DNA from: Neodontobutis hainanensis
Lineage: Eukaryota > Chordata > Actinopteri > Gobiiformes > Odontobutidae
Assembly (NCBI GenBank): GCA_024349245.1
Contig: JALDNG010000001.1
Location: forward strand, 4,454,501 to 4,518,500
Direction: 5' to 3'
Length of the DNA stretch: 64,000 nucleotides
Below the pieces are notes generated by a model. That model was not told the DNA's origin and ran no database searches. It worked only from the letters and a program-made list of their open reading frames with translations. The translations under genes were made by a program, and so were the position numbers. This document shows, piece by piece, positions 26,071 to 38,811 of the stretch (position 1 is the stretch's first letter; each line of letters begins with the position of its first letter).

Positions 26071-27296
26071 TTGGATTATCGCTAGTTAGTAAACTGACAA
26101 ATCTAAAAAAAAAATCAAATCTCAAAAAAAATCTTTACCTGATCTTGAAGGCATTCTAAAATCAACAACAAAGCCAGAATAACACAGAAGCATTCACAAA
26201 CACTTTAATCCCAAAAATAGTTTTATTATTTTCAGATTTTGGCATCTTCCACACAGTTTGGTCTTGCTGTATCTCACTGTAATGCTACACTCGTTATTTT
26301 ATTTATTTTTTTTACATTGGTTGACATTGGGCTGTCATGCAAATTCTTATTCTTATTTATATTGAAGTTTAAGTAGACATTCTCTTCTGAACATCATTCT
26401 CCAATGTGTCGTTTCTCTTTCACCAGCAGAACGTTTTCTTTCAAAAGCAAAAACTTTCTCTCCAACTAACATCTGCTAACTTCATTGTCCTTGATGTTCA
26501 GCAACTGCAACATTCTACAGTGTTTTTTCAATTTTTTCTTCAGTTTAAAGTGTATTTTTCCTTCATAGTTCATTCCAGAAAGCTCAATTTCTACTGGAAA
26601 AAAGTCGGCGTTATCAGGGTTATTTTGAATTTATGTGAAATTTAAATCTGCAAAATAAAGGTCAAATTGACTCAAATCTATTGTTAAATAGGATGCAACA
26701 TTAAAAAAGATCATGTTTTTGATTGGGCACATTGTTGTCAGCAGTTATGACCCTTTGTATGGCATTAATACAACCATATATTTCAATTAAAAAGTCAGAT
26801 TTTGAAAGTTCACTGGTCAATAAATCATAATCATGTTATTGTGTTATTCACAGGTAATAGCGAGGTATGCTTGTAAAAAGGTTAAACAGTTAAATTTGTT
26901 GAGTGTTAGGTCAGTAACATGGCTTCCCACTCTGTCTTCTGCCCTGACCCTCTTTGATTCAATGCTCTAAGTCAACTCTTTAACTAGGCTGACTAAATGC
27001 TCTCATTACTGACAAATGTTAGCTACACTTTCATTGTGATTCTGCGATTAGTTTTAGCGAATAGTATTAGTTCTGTTCATGAAATATTGACAATAGAAGC
27101 TTGAATCTGTAGTTATACTCCCATGGAAGACAATTAGGAACACTGTAACAATGTTTACACAATGTAATTTCACGATTCTGAGAATAAAGTCAGAATTCTG
27201 GGATTAAAGTCAGAACATACTGTGTAAATGTACGTGCTAACATCACTCACATTTCCTATGGATGCTGGCACAAGAGAGCGGCAAGTGACATCATGC

Positions 27297-27961
27297 GCTA
27301 CGTTTACATGCAGACCTTAGCTCGATTAAACCCTCGCAGCTGGAGTTCACACCTTGTCCACGTTTACATGACCGAGAGAAAACCAAAGTACTGTGTCTGC
27401 TCGAGCTGATGCTGCATTCACGTGTTCTTGGTATTTCACATTATTTAGCCGTTGCTACAAGGATAAAAGAAACTGACTGACTTGTTTATACCATTGAATC
27501 CTAATATACCAGGCTGACTTGTTATTATTGCCTTATTAATAAATTACATCAGTAACACATCGTCTTAGCAAGCGTTCTTCTAAACTTGTTACGACATGAC
27601 AGAGCACAATAACCAACAAACAGGAAATCCAATGCCAGCGTGACCATATATGTCCTAGTTAGTCAAAAAAGAAGGTAGTATGTCTCTAAACATTGTTCTT
27701 CGTGTTTTTCTGTTTACACGTGTGACTTTGTGCTGCTGTCCGGCCCAGGAGCATGCCCAGTGCACTGTTGACCTTAATCGGAGTAAGACGTATGCAGTAG
27801 CAGTAATCCGACAATGAACCACATAATTAGCTGTGTTACTTTGATTTCGAGAAATTTGAAAGACTGCTCCCCCAATCGGAGTATGGTGTTTACATGCAGT
27901 TTAAAACTAATCATACTAAGGCAATAATTTGGTTTTCTCTACCTCCATGTAAACCTACTGA
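27297..27961. mobile_element. DNA-transposon-like element with terminal inverted repeats
   Basis: The left end carries GTTTACATGACCGAGAGAAA (27363) preceded by CGCTACGTTTACATGCAG (27297). The right end, reversed, reads GTTTACATGGAGGTAGAGAA. The interior (27676-27800) recurs at 63878-63985 with phrases AAACATTGTTCTTC and GGAGCATGCCCAGTGC. No transposase frame is visible, so it is a non-autonomous element. Confidence 0.55.
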
Positions 27962-28694
27962 TGGAGACAACTTCATTCAAATTAAGCAACTGTAGTGTCC
28001 TGAACCCAGCCCCTTGTCAGCCACCGGAGCAAACTGAGGACAAGCAAGCTATTTTGTCACTTGTAGTGTGAACCCCAATAGTGTCTATTTAACTGTGTGT
28101 ATGTTACTGTAGCAATCCCAAACCACAGATCTGCCGACCAACTGAAAGAATAAACTTCACATTGATATGGCATTAAACTCTCTAAAAAATTTTCTTTTTC
28201 TCATAAAAAAAAGGCCCGGTATTGAGTGTAATAAAGCATGCACATATCCTTAGCAACAATATTGGCATTGTAAAATAATTCCTTGTCTGTTCATACAAAC
28301 GAACAAATTTGATAATGTGTACAGTTTAACATCACCTAATGGTCTGACAGACTTGTGAGGGAGTATAAAGTTACAGTGCACAGTACTCTGTTTATTGGTC
28401 ATTGGAAAATATCTGTGCACATTTGGACATAATATCAAAATAGACACTATTTTGTTATTATAACTCTGCTACTGAAGCTGTTTACTTTCAGATGCTAATA
28501 GGACTTTTTCTGAGAATTCTGACTTACAATTCTGTCAAAAGTTAAAACCCCCACCCACAGCTTACATTTTTGGCCCTAATTGCCTCCCATACTTAGGCCA
28601 CTATATTCCTATTCACTTGAACAGTTTTTAGGCTCCAGTGTTCATTCACTTTTTTATTGTTTCAGAGCTGATTCTCTCTGCAGGTGCACCTACA

Positions 28695-29279
28695 TCATTG
28701 CCTCTTCTTCTTCTGCTTTAGTGACTTCCTCCTCTTCACGATCATCTCGTACAGTTTATCCATTCCCTCGTTCAGGCCCTCCCCGATGATGGCGCACGCT
28801 GGCTGGACGTGGTACGGCGTGGAGGGGCTCAGCTCCCCCAGAGCCAACTGCCTCTCGATCTCCCCCACGTCCAGAGCCCGGGGCAGGTCCTGTTTGTTGG
28901 CTATCACCAGTAACGGCGTACCTTGGTTCTCCGAAAACCGAGTAATCTTGTGCAGCTCGGTCCGGGCCTCCTCTAACCTCTCGGCGTCCACGGAGTCCAC
29001 CACGTACACGATCCCGTCTGTGCAGCGGCTGTAAGGCTTCCACAGTGGCCGCAGTTTCTCCTGCCCTCCGACGTCCCAGAAGTGACAGCTGATGCCCCTG
29101 GAGGCCCCCGCGCCACCCAGACGGATCCTCTCGGTGTTGAAGCCGATGGTGGGCACTGTGTTGACAAACTCGTTGAATTTGAGCCGGTACAAGACGGTGG
29201 TTTTCCCCGCAGAGTCCAAACCGAGCATGACTATGTGCAAAGATTGGAAAGCAGCCAGATTGGAGAAACTATTCCCCAT
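28695..29279 (-). CDS. arl4c: ADP-ribosylation factor-like protein 4C, single exon
   Basis: ARF-family small GTPase of 194 residues. ARL4 proteins bind the plasma membrane through an N-myristoylated glycine and a C-terminal basic tail, and recruit cytohesins and actin regulators (family knowledge). Seen here: Gly2 for myristoylation (MGNSFSN), P-loop GLDSAGKT at residues 20-27, switch I with PTIGFNT at 43-49, switch II WDVGGQE at 68-74, NKQD at 128-131, and a polybasic end KRRKSLKQKKKRQ at 182-194 acting as a nuclear or membrane signal. ARL4C is preferred over ARL4A and ARL4D because the N-terminus lacks their insertion and position 45 is Ile (PTIGF, not PTKGF). An in-frame upstream extension of 13 codons exists, but MGN is required for myristoylation. 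The coding region is uninterrupted, as in mammalian ARL4C. Confidence 0.96.
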   Translation of the reverse strand: MGNSFSNLAAFQSLHIVMLGLDSAGKTTVLYRLKFNEFVNTVPTIGFNTERIRLGGAGASRGISCHFWDVGGQEKLRPLWKPYSRCTDGIVYVVDSVDAERLEEARTELHKITRFSENQGTPLLVIANKQDLPRALDVGEIERQLALGELSPSTPYHVQPACAIIGEGLNEGMDKLYEMIVKRRKSLKQKKKRQ

Positions 29280-29720
29280 TTTTGTAGTCTGGAATAGATC
29301 AGGATGGATTTGTATCAAACACGATGTGCCATTGCTTCGTGTGTTGCTCGGTGTCAGTCCGGACTGAGGCTCAAAAAAGACGTCTGCTCAGTTATTCCCG
29401 TTCAGGAGACGTGAAGGGCGGCAGTCCCGGTGCCAGACACGCCGCAGCAGCACCAACAACAGCAGCATCGTCCCCGGACTCGCCCCAAAAGCGTCGGTCC
29501 CGAGCATCACAGCAGCCGCTGGAACAGGTAACAGTCAGGTTTTAGGAAAGTGCACTGAACGCTCAGGCACATGCTGCAGACACAAACACACACGCGCGCG
29601 CGCACGTGTTGGAGGTGTGTGCAGCGTGGTTCTGACTCTGCAGGAGCGTGCCGTGAAGATGCGTATAAAGGGCGCGCAGGGAAACAACAAGAGGCACTTC
29701 CGTCTAATGGAGAGGCTTTA
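29280..29720 (-). promoter_or_regulatory. arl4c 5' leader and CpG-rich promoter region
   Basis: GC- and CpG-rich DNA continuing from the coding exon. It contains a CA/CG alternating tract (29579-29603) ending in an E-box CACGTG (29602-29607). On the minus strand there is a TATA-like CTTTATAC near 29661-29672. The transcription start is not defined by the sequence. Confidence 0.45.
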
Positions 29721-30782
29721 ACAGTAAAAGCCTCGTCTGTCAGTCCTTTACAGCTGTGGTTCCCAAACAGGTGGTTTGATCACAGTCGCTGTTGGTCTAG
29801 TCTCTTCTTCTGAACTTTAAATCCATGTTTGATGCACTCTAATTAGACATTCTTAATTTTTTAAATTTAGGAAACTATAAATAAAATAACTGAATGTGTA
29901 AAGCTAAGATCATATTTTTATAATTTATTTTAATAATAAATAATGCGTACTAATTATATAGCACTTTTCAATACACCCACAGACACTTTACTAGGTTCTT
30001 TTGAAACTAGACACACAAGAAGTAATAAACCACTTGCTTAAAGATGTTATTATGAATTCATGCAGCAGTTGCTGTTATGTAATAACATGAGGTCATGATT
30101 AGCAGTGATTAACATCAAAAGCAATAATTACAGTGGAAAGCATGATCTCATTTCTCCCTAATTCATCGATATTGGCCTTTCCATAGGGCAATAAAATGGC
30201 AGTAAAATCTGGGCTTTTCTGCTGTTACTGCATATAATAGTTTTTAGATAGTATAAATGGACATATTAATAAAAATTCACTTGGTTTGATTTGATTTTAC
30301 ATTTCATTGTGTATAATGTATTAGTAACAATTATAAAGTAACATAATAGTCATTGTGCACCAAATCTTGACCGGTGTGTGTGGGCCCCCAGAAACCTCTA
30401 GGCCAGTGGTTTTCAAACTGTTGCATGAGGGCCACTGGTGGTACTTTGGTTTTCTTGAGTGGTACTTTAGGGAGCCTCAGAGGTTTTGTTTTTCAGACTG
30501 AAATTAAACATTTAAAGCACAGAGATTTAAAGAGAGAGACCATTTCTGTCATAATCCTTTTTATTTTGTCCAAATGAAAATCAGCTACAAGTACCTTAGG
30601 CAATTAAAGTCCAGCTAGGATAACTTAAAATCTGTTAAATCTGTCTGCCTTGAATTATTTAGAACCAAAAAGTCCAACTAAAATGTATTTAAAACATCAA
30701 GTGTTTTAGACTCAAAAGCTTGTTGAAAAAAACACTTTAGACCTGTTCAAGTCCAACAACAACTACTTAAACTGTATTTATT

Positions 30783-30890
30783 TTCATTCATTCATTTTCT
30801 ACTGCTTAGTCTGTTAGGGGTCACGGGTGACTGAAGCCTATCCCAGCAGCTTTGGCCTTACACCTTGGATAATGGCCAGTTGGTCCTAGG
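30783..30890 (-). mobile_element. SINE 3' fragment
   Basis: CATTCATTCATTTTCTACTG, then GTGACTGAAGCCTATCCCAG and TGGCCAGTTGGTCC, matching the tail and body of the copy at 15716-16096. Only the 3' third is present. Confidence 0.65.
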
Positions 30891-31629
30891 GCTGAAAAAA
30901 CTGTATTCTATTCAGTTGAATTTAAACTGTATTTAAATTCAAATAAAATCACTTTAGACCTCTTATAGACCTTTATACTTGGAGAAACGCTTGAATCCGT
31001 ACTCTAGGCCCCAGTGCAGATTCTCCACTATGTGTAACAAATAAAACAACCATTTTCTTTTTTACTTTAACATAAATAGGAATTTAAAAAAAATAAAAAA
31101 TCCTAATCTGTTAAAGGCATTAGTATTTACTTGTCTCTTGTAAACACTGCCCAACCTGTTGAGAAAAGAAACTGAAACAACCAACTGGACCATGGACTTA
31201 AATGTGGTGACCGACTGAAAAAAGCATGTTCAGATCCCACGGACTTTTATTCTGAAATCTTGGGTGTGCATGGTTTCCTCTGCGCCTGAGCTGCAGACAG
31301 TAATGATATACAGCTCTGCTCTCTCTGTTTATTACCTTCTTTCCTCAGAGTGAAGACGTGCTGGCCTGTTAGAAGACTCCACATGTGTCTCTGTGGCCGA
31401 GGAGAACAGAACAGCCCCAATCTAGTGCTCAAGGAAAAGAGCTGTTACTTTTCAATCAAAAGAATAGAGTTCCTAGAGAAGCACATTAAGCTGTGACTGG
31501 GTAAGTGTCTGATTGGTCACAAGAACAGAATGTGTAAATTTAGTTCCTCACCTTTAAGGGATCTTATATGAATTAGTGACAGAGCAGAGGCCCTCAACCT
31601 TTTGCAATTCAATAACATATAAATAAATT

Positions 31630-32185
31630 TAAAAGCAAAGACATTTAAAGCCGGCCAGCCAGAAGGTACAATCCGACCCGAGGGATAAATTTGGAAAGTG
31701 TTGAAAATTTGTGAACTAAACAGCAGATGGCAGCGTCTGGTTCCATAAATAGCAATTTTACTTTACCCGTAGGCTTCAGCTCCATCATGACACTCATCCT
31801 GGTGAAAAATACAACAGGTGCAGGACAACTGAGAAGAGAAAAGATAAATGACCTGTTAGCAGGTCTGAGGAAACAACAGTCTGTTTTTACCTGTAACTGA
31901 GAGCTCAGTGATGCAGCAGTGAGAGTTAGCCACCTTATTGCTAGCAAAACAGCATTAGCATGTTTGTGAAAAACATTTAGCTGAAGGCCTTAGCCTACAT
32001 TGGCCTTTCTTTGTTGTGACTGATGAGACACATTACATTATAATGTAATTCTTTGCTTTAAAACAAATAAAGCTGTTGTTATTTATAGGTTATTATGTCA
32101 TTATTTTACTGGTCCTGCACATTTCAGATCAAATATGGCTGTATGTGGTTCCTGAACTACAATGAGTTTGACACCCATAGGGTAT
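31630..32185 (-). mobile_element. hAT-type non-autonomous element, near complete
   Basis: Read on the minus strand it runs from GGGTGTCAAACTCATTGTAG (near 32180) to GTCGGATTGTACCTTCTGG and GGCCGGC (near 31660). These correspond to the two conserved ends of this fish repeat. The interior matches 18725-18975 (reverse) and 7370-7605. There is no transposase. Confidence 0.6.
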
Positions 32186-32364
32186 AGTACTCTAAAACTC
32201 AAATTTTCCAAATAGTTACTAGCACTAGAGTTTCCTGTGAAAATTAGCTATATCGAATTTTCTTTTTTACATTCAGCACTACTCTCTAGGTACTTCCTCC
32301 CACAACCTTTTTAACCCTGTGACCGACTGGCAGTTGTCCAGGCTGTACCCTGCCCAATGACTGT

Positions 32365-32535
32365 AAAAGAAAACATCTTCATCAGTTTGACAACACGTGC
32401 GCTACAAAAGTTCAAAGGAGTCACCTTAAAACATTTCCGTTGTGGTCTGTGTTATTTGCAGCACGTTTTTGTATTTGTACGTGCTGTGAACTTTTGCAGC
32501 GCGCGTGTTGTCAAACTGATGATGTTTTCTTTATT
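32365..32535. repeat. Foldback inverted repeat
   Basis: The left arm at about 32369-32412 (GAAAACATCTTCATCAGTTT, GACAACACGTGCGC) is the near-perfect reverse complement of the right arm at about 32490-32531 (GCGCGTGTTGTCAAACTGAT, GATGTTTTC). The arms are about 42-45 bp with a loop of roughly 80 bp. Transcribed RNA would form a hairpin. It is probably a small MITE or an inverted duplication. Confidence 0.7.
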
Positions 32536-33659
32536 TGCTGGTGCTTTCTTCATTTGCAGCGTGTTGAGCTGTCTCGGCCACCGTACAAAGATGCTGTGAT
32601 AGGCTCCAGTCATCCATGAGTAGAAGAAAATGAATGAATAAATGAAAAGTCTTTAGGAAGCATAAAACCGATTCAAAAGGTGAAAAATATATGAGTCAAA
32701 TTTACACATTGTAGAAATATATTACTTGATCTAAAAAAATAAATTGAGTCAATCAATTATGGCAGAAATGTTATAGTTGCTGCCCAACTCTGGTAAGGAC
32801 ATTAACTTAAGCATGTAGTATTTGGATATTTAAAAAAGCAGTGTGATGTGTAAAAGTTGATGAACTCAATGAATAACTATAAACTCTAGATATTTCTAGA
32901 ACAAAAGTAAACAGTTTGGAGTTTTAATCTGTGACTGTTTGTTTGATCAAAATACCACTAGATGGCAGCACAGGACAAAGAATCAGAACTCAACTGTGAT
33001 GCTCTGGGGTCACAAGGTCAGAACAAGAGTGCAAACACTATGCACTTCCTCACACTTGTATACATTTAGAATGACTTCTTTTTTATGTCTGGTATTTACA
33101 GAAAGACACTTTCTGACACTGATGAAAAAACCCAACAAAACTAAACTTAAAGGCTATTTATGTCCTTTTTGTGTAAATAGCTATAATGAACAAAGGATTT
33201 TTTGGGTGTATTTTTTTTTTTTTTCAAAGATTAGTTAAGCCACTGGACATAAATACATCAGCTACCTCCACACTGCCTCCCAGTGGACAACCTAAGTATG
33301 TGTAACAATCCTTTGTCAAATGTACAAGTATTCATTTAGGGTTTGCAGGAGATAAGTTTAATTTTCTGTCCAATTAAGCTGACAACATGAAAACTGATGC
33401 TTTACCAAGAACCTCTACTCTGAAATACACAACAAACATGTCAGAGTAGTTTAAAAGACATATTAACTTTAAAACTAAAAACTACAGAGTCATATATTTT
33501 CAATCATTTGCTGCTTCAAGGTCACAATATACAAAATATATTGCAAACTTTCCAGTGTTCAATATGTCAATATGAGTATTACTGCCAGGACTGTAATAAC
33601 ACATTAGTATTCAAAGTGCCAGTCAGAGTTACATATCAGCAGTCTAAGCAGAAACTACC

Positions 33660-34035
33660 CATCTCCAGGTCCTCCGAGCTTATACTGGTGGGACAGACCC
33701 AGTACGCCAGGGCGGTGTCCAGAAGGCCACCTCACCCGACTCCTCTTGATTTTGAGGAGCAGCGGCTCCACTCTGAGCTCTGACCAAATTCCTCACCCTA
33801 TCTCTAAGGGAGCGCCCAGCCACCCTGCGGAGAAAGCTTATTTTGGCCATCTGTATCCTGGATATTGTCCTTCCGGTGATGACACACAGCTCATGACCTC
33901 CTAGATACTTTAACTTCTCCGCTTGAAGCAGGAGCTTCCCTCCAAACTTGAGCTGTTTAGGCTGAGAAACAGCCTCAGCTTTGGAGGAGCTGATTCTCAT
34001 TCCACCTGCTTCAAACACTGTCCCAATTCAGCTGA
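33660..34035 (-). mobile_element. Non-LTR retrotransposon RT 3' fragment
   Basis: The minus-strand frame contains GGMRISSSKAEAVS, then LLLQAEKLKYLGGHELCVIT and ISFLRRVAGRSLRDRVRN. These are the ordered blocks of fish LINE reverse transcriptases (GMRIS-SKSEAM, LLPQ-KYLG, FLRRVAGLSLRDRVR), with internal material deleted between KYLG and HELC. It is non-functional. Confidence 0.75.
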
Positions 34036-34259
34036 ATGTCCTGGTTTGGTGAAGCCAATTTGGACAATGTCAACTGTGGATCCCCAAACCAGACTCAAAC
34101 TTACTCCTGGCTCTTCCTGGTTATTATTATTGTTTTATGTATTTGATTGGAACAGTGCATGTTAATGAACATACATGAGACACAGCCACATGAATGTTAA
34201 CATGCCAGAGTGTAGCCATAGGCTAAATTCCATCCATTGTCCCAACATTCTCACTCTGT

Positions 34260-34400
34260 CATACACCAGAGCTGTGTCACTGGAGACAAGGAGCGTTAAG
34301 TGTCTTACACAAAGACACAACAACAGTATGAACTGTAGTAGTATTAAAACTGCCAACCTTCTGGTTATAGGATGACCACTCTACCACAGAGCCACTGTTG
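34260..34400 (-). mobile_element. SINE fragment
   Basis: Minus-oriented copy of the 3551-3890 family. TAAGTGTCTTACACAAAGAC and CTGCCAACCTTCTGGTTATA lead to the inverted A box CCACTCTACCACAGAGCCAC. Confidence 0.6.
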
Positions 34401-35604
34401 AAAGAATATATTTATAAGAAGGAGGAAATAAAACTAGTTTCAATGCACATAATTGTTTTTAGGTATGTTTAAGTCAAAATGGCATTTCAAATGGAAACAT
34501 TTGAAACTTTTGTAGGAACCCCTGCTCTCTTTGCTGGTGTCCTCTCACAGCCCACTTGGTGGCAGTAGTGCTCTGGTTGTTCAGTGAGACCAGACTAATC
34601 CCTGTGCGTGGAGGGTTAGCGGGGTTGTGGAGCTGCACTGATGGCTGTGTGGGAGGACAGTAATAGGCTTCCTTAGAAAACTAGACTATGAGCTTTATTT
34701 ATTTCAAATGAAAAATATATAAATAATCCAGTGCTAGCATCTTGGCACAGGGGCCTGTCTGATATCCAGTTCTCACTGCAGACTCTGCTGCTGCTGCTTT
34801 GTGTGGCTTGGTGTGGTTTATGAATATAGAGTTTCTTTAAAGAGTCATGACCATTCTCTGCCAAACAATTATTCATAATGAAGTCACACAGGAATAAAGC
34901 CTGACATACTTTGTCCTTTGATTAAAAAAGGTTGCAGTGGATTATGTAACACTGACCTGTAGCAACTACTAATACTCAGCACGGATTGAAGAATGACTCA
35001 CCCCTACAACAGTATAGAATATAAACTGTCACAACATAGCATTAGAAAAAGTCAAACATGATTACAGTGTGAAGTTGAAGAAAAGGTTTCAAAGAAGGCA
35101 TCCAAACATAGGTTTGAAGTTGAAGACATTTTAAACCCCTAGGGACTTTGTCAATTCTGAGTCCAACTGGTGAGGGAGCTGAGATGTTTATCCTTCAGGA
35201 GGGGTTTAACCTGAAACTACTGTGATTGGACAAAAGCTGATGAAAGCTAAAGTCTTGAACCCAGGGTGATTTGGCCTTACAGGCTAGCTCTACTAAAGCG
35301 TCTTTGTCAAAACACAAAACAGCTTTTTCCACATTTTCTAAAGGGCCACAGTGCAGTGTCTCTTAGGAAAGGCGTGGACAAAGATGATTCTATGAATGGT
35401 CTCATTTGCCGTTATATTTATGGGAGTTTCTTTCTCACAACAAAAATTGGGGAAGAGATTATTTAAATGAGAGCAGCTTAATCTAATAAGGTTTGTATTT
35501 CCCAAAATAAGTGAATTGTGCCAAAACTGTATTTTGACTGTCCATTTGTCCAGGATGACCCCGCCTCAGGCCCAAAGTTGCTGGTATAGACGACAGGTAG
35601 TATT

Positions 35605-35730
35605 AAGTTTTTCAGGGCACAGTAACTCAGGTGAAGTTTGGTGGTTCATATCCCGCTCTTCCCAGTTCATGCTGTCGTTTTATTCTGGGGGAAAAAGACA
35701 CATAGCCCTTGTATGTGTGAGAATGTGGAA
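35605..35730 (+). mobile_element. SINE fragment
   Basis: Contains GGGCACAGTAACTCAGGTG, a degraded A box, then CATATCCCGCTCTTCCCAG and a decayed body ending TATGTGTGAGAATGTGG. Confidence 0.5.
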
Positions 35731-38496
35731 CAACGGATGGAAATTAGCCTAAGGCTACAATGTTTACATTCCACTCTGTAGTTTTACAGAAACCAGGAAC
35801 TCTGGCCTTCTGGCTTTTTCCAGAACAGCAATCATATGTGAATGTGTCCAATACAAGCACCCCACAACAACAGCTGCCACAGGTGAGTGATAACATGTTG
35901 CAGTATGTTGCATGTTAATAGTATAGAAGGCCTTTTTAAAGGCGGTGTTACTAGCTCCTTGTGCTAATTCTGTAGGCTATGACACCACTGTCACTTGCTC
36001 AAATACTTTACATGATGGCTAATTAAAACATATCTACAGTAAACCCCTCATTCTAATAATCCCACTGTCTTAATTAAGACCAGTGATCATTATCTCATAA
36101 GCCTATTGTTAGGTATGTCCACACCTGCTGAACAGTCACACCTACAGATCTATGTCGTCTGAGCATGTCCTGGTGGGGGCAGGATTTGGGTGTCTTCCCT
36201 TGGGGGTCTTTTCCATTTCACACTCTGCCGCAACAGTAATGTGTTTAAAACATCTTAAGCACATTACAAGCCTGTTATGCACCATTCTCTTCCCATAATC
36301 ACATTTAGGGATGGCATGCATCATTATCGAGGGAAAAATGAGCGGCCGCAGTAGGATGTGCTCTAGTTACTGCCAGAGCATTTATAACAGCCAAATAAAT
36401 AATCATGTGATGTTCAGACGGGAGAACTGGGGTCCCTGGTGTTTCCTGGTTTTACAAAAAACACTGTTGTGCGTTAAAGGTGCTCTGTGTCAAATATAGT
36501 TACAGTTTAACAAAGTGGAAGACAAAATAAGAAAACAAAACTTTGACGTATGCATGCAACTATTTCTCTAGGTTACTAATCTTTGGGTCTGAATTCACAC
36601 AGTAAATGTTAGCAGATCAAACCAATAATAGACTTCTCACCATTAATAGGCTATTAGGTCATAGTATCTTCAAAGAATGTTTTGGCTTTGGTTCATGGTG
36701 TTTCTCTTTAGTTTCTCTTAAGGCCTTGTTTCCACTGTGGGTACAGTACAGGTCAAGTCAGCACAGGACGGTTTGGTAGGCTACAGGTAACCCCTTCAAG
36801 AGGCCCGTGTTTCCAGACTGCTGGGTTCTGAAGAGGGACGTCTGGTACAGAAACGATGATGTCATTGAAGTGCCACAAATGTCGTGTCTATGTTTGAGAA
36901 ATAAATTGTATTTGAAGCTAGTACTTGATGCGTTGTCAAAATTATTTTAGGTTCTGCTTGTCTTTAATGCAGTGTAGAAGATAAATACATTTAAATTAAT
37001 GACGCAATAGCCATACATCACTGAAAAACAACTGTTGCTATTGTTAGTTGCTAGCTAGCTTTGTCATCGGAAAAAAGTACAACCTTTTCTGTTTGAATAT
37101 GACTTTTTTTTTTTTACTTTATTTTTTACAAATGTTATTTTACAAAAAATACCATAACAGCAGACCTCAAAACGAAAAAAAAAAACTCAGACCATCTATT
37201 TTGCACACACATATGTTTGAATATGACTTAAAGCACAAGAATGAGGTGTTATTTATTTGAAAAACATTTAGTGTTTTTTTTCCTTTTGCTTATTGTTCTT
37301 GCTCGAGTGGGGTTATCTATTATTATGGTGGCCGCTGTTAATTTTCAGTAGATGTAGTCTTCAAGCATGCAGTCTTGTGTTTTACACGTTGTCGCGTTCC
37401 ATGTGATTCGTTCTGACCAATGGGCTAAAGGCAGAACAGAGCGAAGATGTCACTAAACAATGAAAGGTTATTTTTTAACAAAGATAAAGTATATAATACA
37501 ACAAACACTACAAAATTGTACCACTTGGGCAAGTGTAGATGCCCTGTCAGTCAAATACATGTATTTTTCCATTGCTTTATATGTTGGCCCTATCCAGAGC
37601 GTATTAAATATCCATGGTTGGACCACTAAAACAAAGTGGAAGGTGCCATTTTTGTACGGGACACATATTCTTGTCCTAATGTATTGTAAAGTAAACAGTA
37701 ATAAGCGGTTGTTTCTGTTAAATAAATGTTTGGACATGCTAGTTGCTATATAGCTATCCCCATGTGTTTAGTGATGTGACGCCCAGTGGCCACATGAGGC
37801 ACTCTTAATGTAAAGTATTTACAATATTTGTCATTTACACAGTAGAGTTCATGACCATACATTTGTTGAATGTATAAATCAAAGCTTTTACATATATTTC
37901 CCAAAAACAGAGCCACTTTTGGTAATAATTGCACACATTAAGATAACAACCACTCTTATAAGTTCTATTTGAAACTGAAGAATAACTGCCTAATGCTGTC
38001 AGTCTGTTCGGCTTTCCTCCCTAGACATAAGAATCCCAATCCACATAGTTAAAGGAACACACCATATCAAAAATAGAGAGTTCCCGGATCCTGTCCCAGC
38101 GGGATCCACCTCAAATAAACCCCTGCTTACATAGTTGTGTAATAACAATGTATGCTTCATTTCTTACTTAATGGGAAACCAAGAGACACCAAGACTAAAA
38201 ATCAAGCATTTTAAATGTACTGCACTCAAATTATTATGACTTTTAAGTGTCTATTGTTTGTACTATACATACTTTTTAACAGTGTTAGTGCTTTTTCCCT
38301 ATTTATAAATATGAGCAAGATAGAAACACACCAAATTAGAAACAAATCTGTGTTTAACATCATTAATATTCTACTGTTGGACTCACTTGTCACTCAAGGC
38401 AACGCTGTCATGACTCACAAAAAATGTCTGATCAAACAAACAGTTTCTTCTCTTTGGGTCAGGTGATGAAGCTTGTGACATGCAAATGCAATGGAT

Positions 38497-38811
38497 CTAA
38501 AAGTATATCTGTACTATGGGCAATACATGAAACATTTTAAAAGTTCTAAAATGATAACTGATCCCCTCCTTAGAGCCAGAGCAGCAGTGGTTATGACACA
38601 ACAGAGCAGTCCTTAGCAGTGAGCCGTTGTCCGAGCAGAACAACAGAGACACTTTGTCCTGGCCGGGATCAATCGCTCCATAGATGACGCCCACTCGGCC
38701 GGGCCTCTGTAGGTGGTGGGTAGTCCAGCAGCCCAGCGTCCGGCCCCACCCAGGCCCCTGACGCCCCCACAGTTCACAGAGCTCTGCAGAGACTCCCTCC
38801 AAAGGACAGTT
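38497..38811 (-). other. Exon-like Cys/Trp-rich open frame, unassigned
   Basis: About 100 uninterrupted codons on the minus strand, rich in Cys, Trp and Gly (LCELWGR, LGCWTTHH, LLCHNHCC), with far higher GC than its surroundings. A pyrimidine-rich stretch followed by AG (GTTTTTTTGTCTCTGG then CCGTGAG) precedes it and could be an acceptor. No strong donor was found. The LW-x(11)-GCW spacing, with a later FC, loosely recalls the ectodomain of type II TGF-beta/BMP receptors, but cysteine spacing differs and I do not claim homology. It could be a lone pseudo-exon or a chance frame. Confidence 0.25.

Larger units (their letters stand above)
23666..28694. other. Intergenic region between aox and arl4c
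   Basis: Five kilobases, mostly AT-rich. Contents: a reverse SINE fragment (23945-24130), a short GTATGTTT microsatellite (about 24157-24183), a LINE-like tail (25045-25110), a SINE fragment (25316-25410), a dispersed repeat (25735-26070), a terminal-inverted-repeat element (27297-27961) and the presumed arl4c 3' UTR near 28190-28694. No gene was recognised. Confidence 0.6.

Noticed and set aside
28973..29367. Other-frame open frames around arl4c
   Set aside because: Shadows of the arl4c coding exon and its CpG-rich leader.
37460..37753. Opposing open frames on both strands (97 and 89 codons)
   Set aside because: Low-complexity hydrophobic translations in AT-rich DNA with no splice sites; likely chance.
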